The notes under the pieces: model-generated
Told to the model about the DNA's origin: nothing
The model's input: only the letters and a program-made list of their open reading frames with translations
Databases searched by the model: none
In this document: positions 1 to 5,388 of the stretch, one piece after another
Layout: each line of letters begins with the position of its first letter
How positions within the stretch are numbered: position 1 is the stretch's first letter
Program-made: the position numbers and the translations under genes
NCBI GenBank assembly: GCA_046047235.1
Contig: JBJOII010000140.1
Span: 1 to 10,701 of the forward strand
Direction: 5' to 3'
Origin: JBMTVN01 sp046047235
GTDB taxonomy: Bacteria; Verrucomicrobiota; Verrucomicrobiia; Limisphaerales; JAHDYP01
DNA length: 10,701 nt

Positions 1-1160
1 GCAAATACCACCGACTCACCCTCCGCACTAAACGCATAAATGTTTCCCCCTACCAAAACCGGCGACGCGTTGAACTCCACCTCCAGGCTCTTCTCCCAAA
101 GGGTCTCACCCTTCACCCCGTCCACACACACGACATCCCCATAGGTAATCAATAAATAGACCCGCTCGCCATCACTCACCGGACTCGTGATGTCCGGCAC
201 AAACTCGTCATACTGCCACGCCTGATGCGTCTCGGTCACATCCCCCTCCCCGTCCATCCGCAAACCCGATACGTGATTCCCCGGACTCACCACCACCAAC
301 AAGTTCGTCGTAACCACCGGCATCGGCGCCAAATCCGTCCCCATACAGTCCAACCGCCAGAGCTCATCACCCGTCAATACGTCATACCCCATCACCCATG
401 GATCGCCCAATACCATCAACCTCGCCTTGCCCCCCACCTCCGTCACCAGGGGGGTCGACCATGACGCCGCCACCGGCCGGCTCCGCTCCCATCGCTTCTC
501 CCCACTCGCACAGTCAAACGCATACAAGTGCGACTTCCCATCCCGCCCGTTCCCCTGGTCATACAACACCACCAACAAATCCCCCCAGACCACCAGCGAC
601 GACGCATACCCATACATGCTGTCCGGAACCCCCAGGAACTTGCTCCACACCAGCTCCCCCGCATAGTCATACGCCACCAATTCCCCACTCGCAAAAATCG
701 CATACACTCGTTGCCCATCCGTCGCCGGCGTGGAAGCCGCCACCCCTGTATCCTCCATCACTTCCAACGGTTGCCCAAAACCCTCCGCCGGAGGCGCCAC
801 CTCCCGATCCCACAACAAACCCCCTTTCGCCGCGTCAAAACACATCACATGCCGCTCCTCTACATCCCCGCCCGTCAGAAAAATCCGATCCCCCCACACC
901 ACCGGTGAACCATGCCCCCCATGGGGCACCTTCACCTTCCATAACACCCCCGCACCACTCTCCACATCCCATGCCACCGGCGCATTCGTCACCCCAGACA
1001 CCCCATCACCTCGCGGCCCCCGAAACATCGGCCAGTTCGCCATCCACTCCTCCCGCCCAGAACCCAAACCCTGCACCGCCCCCGCAAAACAAAATGCCGC
1101 CATAACCAGCAAACCCAAACCGATCCGCCCATCCAGCCTCGTTGATCTCAATAACTTCAT
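1..1160 (-). CDS. Exported PQQ-like beta-propeller repeat protein (BamB/quinoprotein-like), 3' part beyond the window
   Basis: The reading frame is open from ATG at 1160 to the left edge, giving 386 residues with no stop, so the C-terminus is missing. Residues 1 to about 31 form a signal peptide: a basic start (MKLLRSTRLDGR), a hydrophobic stretch (IGLGLLVMAAFCFAGA) and a possible cleavage site near AVQG. The mature start NWPMFRGPRGDG is the usual opening of secreted PQQ-like propellers in Planctomycetes and Verrucomicrobia. Blade-like repeats follow, with the pattern 'hydrophobic strand, G-x-x-[VI]-Y, then A/D-x-x-[ST]-G-x-x-x-W', for example FDAAKGGLLWDREV, FDCASGEKRWERS, YDVLTGDELWRLD and VDGVKGETLWEKS. 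The family adopts a beta-propeller fold; whether this member binds PQQ or only acts as a scaffold cannot be told. A strong Shine-Dalgarno supports the start. BamB itself is less likely, because there is no lipobox and the NWPMFRGP start fits the environmental PQQ-repeat family better. Confidence 0.88.
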   Translation of the reverse strand, partial: MKLLRSTRLDGRIGLGLLVMAAFCFAGAVQGLGSGREEWMANWPMFRGPRGDGVSGVTNAPVAWDVESGAGVLWKVKVPHGGHGSPVVWGDRIFLTGGDVEERHVMCFDAAKGGLLWDREVAPPAEGFGQPLEVMEDTGVAASTPATDGQRVYAIFASGELVAYDYAGELVWSKFLGVPDSMYGYASSLVVWGDLLVVLYDQGNGRDGKSHLYAFDCASGEKRWERSRPVAASWSTPLVTEVGGKARLMVLGDPWVMGYDVLTGDELWRLDCMGTDLAPMPVVTTNLLVVVSPGNHVSGLRMDGEGDVTETHQAWQYDEFVPDITSPVSDGERVYLLITYGDVVCVDGVKGETLWEKSLEVEFNASPVLVGGNIYAFSAEGESVVF

Positions 1161-1465
1161 GCCTGTATTCCTCCCGCAGGTCCCTGCAGCCCACCCTCAG
1201 GCAATACGAAACCCAAGCGCGACCGCCCCTGCAGACACGCTATCAAACACCAGGACCCCCCAAAACAACCAGCCGGAATCACGCCCCCAATCTCAGCCCA
1301 TCCCCCTTCACCAAGCCTGACGTTTATTGGCAATCCATCATCTATTCTTGACGACCACCCAAACCCGCCAACCCCACTCTACCGCTCAGGTGCGACTTGA
1401 CGCCGGGCAACTCCATGATGTGAAGTCCTCTAAACGTCAGCGCACCAATACGAAGCCCGTTGCTT
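1161..1465. other. Divergent intergenic region with repeated TGACG motifs
   Basis: This spacer separates the propeller gene (minus) from adenylate kinase (plus) and must hold the promoters of both, but no convincing -35/-10 pair stands out. A perfect 10-bp inverted repeat is present: CTGACGTTTA at 1317-1326 and TAAACGTCAG at 1431-1440. Between its arms CTTGACG occurs twice, at 1347-1353 and 1396-1402. It contains none of the heptamer repeats found in the other long spacers and no ORF that looks coding. Confidence 0.5.
1168..1175 (-). promoter_or_regulatory. Shine-Dalgarno of the beta-propeller gene
   Basis: On the minus strand the sequence GGGAGGAA lies here, and its GGAGG core ends nine bases before the ATG at 1160. 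It fixes the start of the propeller gene. It is the only strong ribosome binding site I can see at a visible gene start in this window. Confidence 0.75.
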
Positions 1466-2218
1466 ATGTCCTCCAAAACCGATCGCGCCACCTGGGTCCA
1501 AGGCCCCGCCGCCCAATGTCACCCCCAACCCGTCTTCCCCTCCCGGCCCTGGCGACTCATCCTCCTCGGCGCACCCGGCGTCGGTAAAGGCACCCAAGCC
1601 GAACTCATCGCCGACCGCCTCGGCGCCTGCCACCTCTCCACCGGCGATGTCTTCCGCGCCGCCCGCTGCCTCCCCCCGGATAAACGCTCGGCAGCCATGA
1701 ATGAAGCCATCGATTACATGAAACGTGGCGAACTCGTCCCCGATTCCACGGTCCTCAATATGGTCCGCGAACGCTTCGGCTGCCTCCGCTGCGAAGGCGG
1801 CTTCCTCCTCGATGGCTTCCCCCGAACCGTCGGTCAGGCCGAAGCCCTCCAGGAAATGCTCGGCGACCTCGGCGTCGAACTCGACGGCGTCCTCAATTAC
1901 GAACTCCCCATCGACGAAATCGTCTCCCGCCTCGGCGGCCGCCGTACCTGCTCCCATTGTAAAGCCGTCTACCACGTCAGCACTAAACCCCCAAAAATCG
2001 AAAGCAAATGCGACCTCTGCGGCGCCGACCTCTTCCAGCGTGAAGATGACCGCCCCGAATCCATCAAGGTCCGCATGGAGGCCTACGCCAATAGCACCTC
2101 CCCCCTCACCAACTACTTTAAAGAAAAGGACCTGCTCGTCAGCGTCGATGCCCACGGCTCACCCGATGACATCTTCCAACGCAGCATGACCGCCCTCGAA
2201 AACAAAAACGGGAAGTAA
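1466..2218 (+). CDS. adk: Adenylate kinase (nucleoside monophosphate kinase) with zinc-type lid
   Basis: Predicted cytoplasmic enzyme of 250 residues that interconverts AMP + ATP and 2 ADP. The P-loop GAPGVGKGTQ is at residues 35-44, the AMP-site motif LSTGDVFRAA at 57-66, and the signature LLDGFPRT at 114-121. The lid carries Cys162-x2-Cys165 and Cys182-x2-Cys185, the four-cysteine arrangement of zinc-binding (long-form) adenylate kinases, followed by the conserved arginine/aspartate segment REDDRPESIKVR at 192-203. About 30 residues precede the core; most adenylate kinases begin within a few residues of the P-loop strand. The frame has an in-frame TGA at 1421-1423. ATG at 1466 is the only ATG before the core; TTG at 1460 is the alternative. 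No Shine-Dalgarno is visible. Adk genes usually sit with ribosomal-protein or secY genes; this one stands alone, so it could be a paralogue. Confidence 0.93.
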   Translation: MSSKTDRATWVQGPAAQCHPQPVFPSRPWRLILLGAPGVGKGTQAELIADRLGACHLSTGDVFRAARCLPPDKRSAAMNEAIDYMKRGELVPDSTVLNMVRERFGCLRCEGGFLLDGFPRTVGQAEALQEMLGDLGVELDGVLNYELPIDEIVSRLGGRRTCSHCKAVYHVSTKPPKIESKCDLCGADLFQREDDRPESIKVRMEAYANSTSPLTNYFKEKDLLVSVDAHGSPDDIFQRSMTALENKNGK

Positions 2219-2230
2219 CCCCACCCCAGC

Positions 2231-2258
2231 AGCGCCCATCCCCCAGCTCCCCGCTCCC
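2231..2258. repeat. Partial copy of the heptamer element (left part)
   Basis: Four units of 7 bp in register: AGCGCCC, ATCCCCC, AGCTCCC, CGCTCCC. Together with two preceding bases, the 22 bp at 2229-2250 are identical to 2502-2523 inside the complete copy at 2490-2629. The CGCGCGC unit that should precede AGCGCCC is absent, so this is a truncated fourth copy. It lies 12 bp after the adenylate kinase stop codon. Confidence 0.7.
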
Positions 2259-2264
2259 CTCTCC

Positions 2265-2290
2265 TTGCGGCGCGACACCACGCGCCGCAA
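2265..2290. terminator. Perfect 10-bp GC-rich stem-loop after adk
   Basis: TTGCGGCGCG at 2265-2274 and CGCGCCGCAA at 2281-2290 are perfectly complementary around the six-base loop ACACCA. It begins 46 bases after the adk stop and lies between convergent genes, so a bidirectional transcription-ending role is plausible. No T-run follows on either strand, so it is not a canonical intrinsic terminator; it could equally be an mRNA 3'-end stabilising hairpin or part of the repeat element. Confidence 0.4.
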
Positions 2291-2292
2291 TA

Positions 2293-2355
2293 GCCCTTCC
2301 GCCGCTGTCCTCCGGACTATGGCGGACAGGCAGCCCTCAGCACCCTGCGCTTCCT
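2293..2355. repeat. GTCC/GGAC hairpin block followed by short heptamer run (copy 1)
   Basis: Positions 2293-2339 match 9446-9492 at 42 of 47 bases. The block holds CTGTCC (2305-2310) and GGACAG (2324-2329), able to pair around a 13-base loop containing GGACTATGG. It is followed in 7-bp register by CCTCAGC (2335-2341), ACCCTGC and GCTTCCT, units resembling those of the larger heptamer element. Confidence 0.75.
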
Positions 2356-2394
2356 CGGCTGGACGCCGAAATCTGCCGCTAGCACTACCGCGCC

Positions 2395-2430
2395 ATCGAA
2401 ATCGAAATCGGGATCGCTATCGGTATCGAA
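2395..2430. repeat. ATCGNN hexamer tract, six units (copy 1)
   Basis: Six consecutive 6-bp units all begin ATCG: ATCGAA twice, then ATCGGG, ATCGCT, ATCGGT and ATCGAA. A second tract of six units in the same register is at 4333-4368. Read on the minus strand it would encode alternating Asp residues (DTDSDPDFDFD), but no gene with a credible start or domain covers it, so I treat it as non-coding. Confidence 0.75.
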
Positions 2431-2489
2431 CACCAAAGTTCGCGGCGGACCCCAGCCAGTGTGCGGCCAAACTCCCTTCACCTCCTCCC

Positions 2490-2629
2490 TGCCCCTCGCG
2501 CGCAGCGCCCATCCCCCAGCTCCTAGCCGACAGCTCCCGTGGCGTGCACGCGGCACTACCCTCAGCCCTCAGCCCTCAGCCCTTACCCCTTGCCGCTTTG
2601 CGCTTCCCGCTCTGCGCTTTACGCTTCGC
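2490..2629. repeat. Composite heptamer element, copy A (20 units of 7 bp)
   Basis: The 140 bp divide without remainder into 7-bp units. In order: TGCCCCT, CGCGCGC (2497-2503), AGCGCCC, ATCCCCC, a short AGCTCCC-type array (2518-2538), a three-unit joint ending in GCACTAC (2539-2559), three perfect CCTCAGC units (2560-2580), then seven units of CCTTNCC and GCTTNNC or GCTCTGC type (2581-2629). The same order occurs at 4490-4615 and 9487-9661. The right third overlaps the 3' end of the cobA-hemD gene: the stop codon (2576-2578) lies inside a CCTCAGC unit. Confidence 0.85.
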
Positions 2630-4168
2630 CTTCTTCTCTACCGGCAAACCCGATTTCAACATCACTTCCATCATCCCCTCGGTCGTCTGCACCTTCGCCT
2701 CCACATCCACCTTCACCCCTAACTCCTCCAATACAGCCGTCGTCTCCGGACCAATCGATACCACCCGCATCCCCGGAAACCGCACCCGCATCGCCACCAG
2801 GTCAAACCGCGCATGAAAATGCCGCGCCGTCGAACCACTCGTAAAGGTCAACCAGTCCGCCCCCTCCTCACGCAACCGCACCGCCACCTCATCCTCCTCC
2901 CCACCCGCTTCCGCCTCGGTCCGGTAAAACGCAATGTCATCCACAATCGCCCCCTTCTCCTCCAGAATCTTCGGTAACTCCGGCGTCGCCACCTCCGCCC
3001 GCGCCAACAAAACCCTCAGGTTCTCCAGTGTCTCATACTCACTCAAAGCCCGCGCCAAGGAGGCCGCATCATGCCGCTCCGGCATCACGTCCACCTGCAA
3101 ATGCAACGCCTCCAGACTCGCCGCCGTCGCCGGCCCCACAGCCGCAATCCTCACCCCACCCAAATCCCGCAAATCCTTGAAAGCCCGGAAAAAAGAGTCA
3201 AAAAACCACTTCACCCCGTTCGCACTCGTGAAAATCAACCAGTCATAACCGTTCAACCCAGCCAACCCCTCCACCATCGGCTCACGCTGACTCGGCATCG
3301 TAAACCGCACAGCCGGCACCTCCAAAACCTCCGCCCCACACTCCTCCAACCCCGCCACAAACTCCCGCGCCTGCCCCCGCTCCCGCGTCACTACCACCCG
3401 CTGCCCAAACAAGGGCCGCGCCTCAAACCAGTTCAGCCGCCCCCTCAACTTCACCACATCCCCAATCACCGTCACCGCCGGCGCCCCAAAACCCACCTCC
3501 TCCACCCGGTCCGCAATCGTCTCCAAGGTCCCCTCCAAGGTCTCCTGCCGCGGCGTCGACCCCCAACGAATCAACGCCACCGGCGTCGACCCCGCCATCC
3601 CTTCCGACATCAATCGCTCCACAATCCTCCGAAAATTCCGCAACCCCATCATCACCACCTTCGTCCCCGGTGTCGTCGCCAACCTCGACCACGACAAATC
3701 CTCATCACTCACATCCGGATCCTCATGCCCCGTAATCACGGTAAAACTCGAACAATGATCCCGATGCGTCAGCGGTATCCCCGCACAATTCGGAGCCGCC
3801 GTCGCCGAACTCACCCCAGGAACCACCTCAAACGGAACCCCCGCCGCAGCCAACTCCTCCGCCTCCTCACCCCCACGACCAAAGGTATACGGATCCCCAC
3901 CCTTCAACCGCACCACCAACTTCCCCTCCCGCGCCTTCTCCACCAGCAAACTGTTCAATGCCCCCTGCTCCATCCCCGGTAACTTCGACCGCTTACCCCC
4001 GTAAATCATCTCCGCACCCTCCCGCGCCAACCGTACCACCGACCGCGAGACCAAGGCGTCATACACCACCACATCCGCCCGCCCCAATAACTCCGCCCCA
4101 CGCAAAGTCAGTAACCCCGCATCACCGGGACCCGCCCCAACTAAATAAACCCGTCCTGCATTCTTCAT
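2576..4168 (-). CDS. cobA-hemD: Bifunctional uroporphyrinogen-III C-methyltransferase / uroporphyrinogen-III synthase
   Basis: A 530-residue cytoplasmic fusion. Residues 5 to about 245 are the SAM-dependent methyltransferase that converts uroporphyrinogen III to precorrin-2: VGAGPGD (10-16), VVYDALV (34-40), RLKGGDPYTFGRG (87-99), VPGVSSATAAP, GIPLTHRD and ALIRWGSTPRQ. Residues about 268-512 are the HemD synthase that makes uroporphyrinogen III from hydroxymethylbilane: VVVTRERGQ, WLIFTSANGVKWFF, AAVGPATAASLE, WLTFTSGSTARHF and VSIGPETTAVLEELG. The fusion couples ring closure to methylation, leading to siroheme or cobalamin. ATG at 4168 is chosen because MKNAGRVYLVGAGPGD is the family's normal beginning; the frame stays open to 4246, but those residues look like spacer. 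The last about 17 residues form a basic tail with a seven-residue period (KRKAQSG, KRKAARG), encoded by the heptamer repeat. No hemC, hemB or siroheme partner is in view. Confidence 0.94.
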   Translation of the reverse strand: MKNAGRVYLVGAGPGDAGLLTLRGAELLGRADVVVYDALVSRSVVRLAREGAEMIYGGKRSKLPGMEQGALNSLLVEKAREGKLVVRLKGGDPYTFGRGGEEAEELAAAGVPFEVVPGVSSATAAPNCAGIPLTHRDHCSSFTVITGHEDPDVSDEDLSWSRLATTPGTKVVMMGLRNFRRIVERLMSEGMAGSTPVALIRWGSTPRQETLEGTLETIADRVEEVGFGAPAVTVIGDVVKLRGRLNWFEARPLFGQRVVVTRERGQAREFVAGLEECGAEVLEVPAVRFTMPSQREPMVEGLAGLNGYDWLIFTSANGVKWFFDSFFRAFKDLRDLGGVRIAAVGPATAASLEALHLQVDVMPERHDAASLARALSEYETLENLRVLLARAEVATPELPKILEEKGAIVDDIAFYRTEAEAGGEEDEVAVRLREEGADWLTFTSGSTARHFHARFDLVAMRVRFPGMRVVSIGPETTAVLEELGVKVDVEAKVQTTEGMMEVMLKSGLPVEKKAKRKAQSGKRKAARGKG

Positions 4169-4246
4169 CCGCCAACTCTGGCGAGCCCCACCCCAAGGGT
4201 CAAGGCACCGCATACACCCTCCACCCCTACCCGCCACCCTCCGCAT

Positions 4247-4275
4247 CCAGAGTTTCGGAGTTCTGTACTTCGGAA
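4247..4275. repeat. TTCGG-containing short repeat (copy 1)
   Basis: On the minus strand this reads TTCCGAAGTACAGAAC then TCCGAAACTCTGG. The stretch 9162-9191 has a closely similar minus-strand reading (TTCTGAAGCGCAGAAACA then CCGAAACACTGG), differing at a handful of bases and one base in length. Both copies lie in gene-free spacer. Confidence 0.5.
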
Positions 4276-4332
4276 CAGCTACACCCCGCGCAGCGGCACC
4301 AACGGATCAGCGCCCCGCTCAAAAGCACCGTC

Positions 4333-4368
4333 ATCGGTAACGGGATCGCGACCAAAATCGGGATCGAA
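4333..4368. repeat. ATCGNN hexamer tract, six units (copy 2)
   Basis: Six units of 6 bp: ATCGGT, AACGGG, ATCGCG, ACCAAA, ATCGGG, ATCGAA. Four of the six keep the ATCG start, so this copy is more decayed than the one at 2395-2430 but has the same unit number and register. Confidence 0.55.
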
Positions 4369-4455
4369 ACGCGCCTCCAGCGCGTGGATCCAAGAGCAGG
4401 CAGAGAAACCAACAGCTGTTGCGCGACCCCGTCACGCAGTAGCTCAAAGCTCGCA

Positions 4456-4474
4456 GCCCGGAACTAGACCGGGC
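4456..4474. other. Small inverted repeat GCCCGG / CCGGGC
   Basis: GCCCGG (4456-4461) and CCGGGC (4469-4474) pair perfectly around a seven-base loop AACTAGA. It sits 15 bases before the heptamer element. Its role is unknown; it may be the outer edge of the repeat cassette. Confidence 0.4.
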
Positions 4475-4489
4475 AGCCGCTTTGGACTT

Positions 4490-4615
4490 CGCCCCTCGCG
4501 CGCAGCGCCTGTCTCCCATCTCCCATATCCCATATCCCATATCCCATATCCCATATCCCATATCCCTCACCGCCCGCACGGCACTACCCTCTGCGCTTCC
4601 CGCTTCCCCCTTGCC
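4490..4615. repeat. Composite heptamer element, copy B (18 units of 7 bp, ATATCCC array)
   Basis: The 126 bp fall into 7-bp units: CGCCCCT, CGCGCGC (4497-4503), AGCGCCT, GTCTCCC, ATCTCCC, six perfect ATATCCC units (4525-4566), a three-unit joint ending in GCACTAC (4567-4587), then CCTCTGC, GCTTCCC twice and CCTTGCC. The order is that of copies A and C, but the variable array is ATATCCC instead of AGCTCCC, and the CCTCAGC array is reduced to one variant unit. It ends 53 bases before the dioxygenase start, where slippage in the array could change promoter spacing. Confidence 0.85.
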
Positions 4616-4668
4616 TCCCGCACCGCCAAGTCGTAGTTTCACCCACAATCAAAACCCCTTATCCAAAC

Positions 4669-5340
4669 ATGAACACACCTGATCCATCCCGGCGTGCCTT
4701 CCTCCAACGCTCCCTCCTCGCGGCCTCCGCCTGGCTCGCCATCCCCGGTGCCCTCGCCAATGAACTCACCCAAACCCCAGCCCAAACAGAAGGCCCCTTC
4801 TACCCCGATAGCCTCCCCCTCGATACCGACAACGACCTCCTCATCCTCAACGATTCCCTCACCCCCGCCATCGGCCAAATCACCCACCTCAGCGGTCGCC
4901 TCCTCGACCACCGCGGCGACCCCGTCCGGAATGCCCTGATCGAAATCTGGCAGGCCGACGGGAATGGCATCTACCGCCACTCCCAAGACCGCGACCAGTC
5001 CAAACGCGACGCTAACTTCCAAAGCTACGGACGCTTCCTCACCAGCTCGACCGGGGAATACTACTTCCGCACCATCAAACCCGTCCCCTACCCCGGCCGC
5101 ACCCCACACATCCACTTTAAGATCAGCCGCAAATCCCAACACCTCCTCACCACCCAATGCTACATCCAAGGCCACGAACTCAACGCCACCGACTCCATCT
5201 TCCGTAATATCCGCGATACCCGCCAACGCCAGTCAGTCGAAGTCAACTTCACCCCCCTCCCACAATCCCGTATCGGTGAACTCAATGCCCGCTTCGATGT
5301 CGTCCTCGGCCTCACACCCAACGAATCCCAAGACGCCTAA
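4669..5340 (+). CDS. Tat-exported intradiol ring-cleavage dioxygenase (protocatechuate 3,4-dioxygenase beta-like)
   Basis: A 223-residue protein with a twin-arginine signal, SRRAFLQ at residues 7-13, a hydrophobic stretch and a possible cleavage site after ALA (30). The mature start TEGPFYPDSLP is typical of intradiol dioxygenases. The core EIWQADGNGIYRH resembles the protocatechuate 3,4-dioxygenase beta subunit. All four expected ligands of the non-haem Fe(III) are present: Tyr102, Tyr141 (in PVPYPGR), His147 and His149 (in PHIHF). The family opens catechol-type rings between the two hydroxyls with O2. The export signal and the lack of an alpha subunit or other catabolic genes nearby set it apart from cytoplasmic pathway enzymes; the substrate is unknown. 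It is first of three same-strand genes, with 48 bases to the next. No Shine-Dalgarno is visible before the ATG. Confidence 0.9.
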   Translation: MNTPDPSRRAFLQRSLLAASAWLAIPGALANELTQTPAQTEGPFYPDSLPLDTDNDLLILNDSLTPAIGQITHLSGRLLDHRGDPVRNALIEIWQADGNGIYRHSQDRDQSKRDANFQSYGRFLTSSTGEYYFRTIKPVPYPGRTPHIHFKISRKSQHLLTTQCYIQGHELNATDSIFRNIRDTRQRQSVEVNFTPLPQSRIGELNARFDVVLGLTPNESQDA

Positions 5341-5388
5341 CCCACCCCCGAAGCCGAACCTCCCGCACATCGTGCATTCCCCAAACCC

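Larger units (their letters stand above)
4169..4489. other. Divergent spacer between cobA-hemD and the dioxygenase operon, left part
   Basis: I see no gene here. It holds a short repeat shared with the spacer at 9155 (4247-4275), a hexamer tract (4333-4368) and a small inverted repeat (4456-4474). Minus-strand ORFs in this stretch read through repeats and show no domain. Promoters for cobA-hemD and for the plus-strand operon should lie between 4169 and 4668, but I cannot place them with confidence. Confidence 0.6.

Noticed and set aside
398..1105. 235-residue plus-strand ORF
   Set aside because: It is Pro/Ser/Thr/His-rich low-complexity sequence lying opposite the propeller gene, which has signal peptide, Shine-Dalgarno and family motifs. 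The ORF results from strand base bias.
1430..2155. 241-residue minus-strand ORF opposite adenylate kinase
   Set aside because: It consists of Gly/Ala/Glu/Asp/Phe-rich sequence with no motif; adenylate kinase on the plus strand has all catalytic motifs.
2265..2816. 183-residue plus-strand ORF across the spacer and the end of cobA-hemD
   Set aside because: It reads through hairpins and tandem repeats (RNRNRDRYRYR and similar) and has no domain.
4169..4246. Upstream start of cobA-hemD at 4246
   Set aside because: The extra 26 residues do not resemble the family, which begins just before VYLVGAGPGD; the ATG at 4168 fits.
4525..4566. CRISPR-like array
   Set aside because: The units are 7 bp and directly adjacent with no spacers, and there are no cas genes.
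4611..4639. Sigma70-like promoter for the operon, TTGCCT then 17 bases then TAGTTT
   Set aside because: The -10 matches only three of six bases, and the -35 lies in repeat DNA; this is too weak to annotate.
4331..4648. 105-residue minus-strand ORF with GYGIWDM repeats
   Set aside because: The repeats are simply the translation of the ATATCCC array; there is no recognisable domain or start signal.
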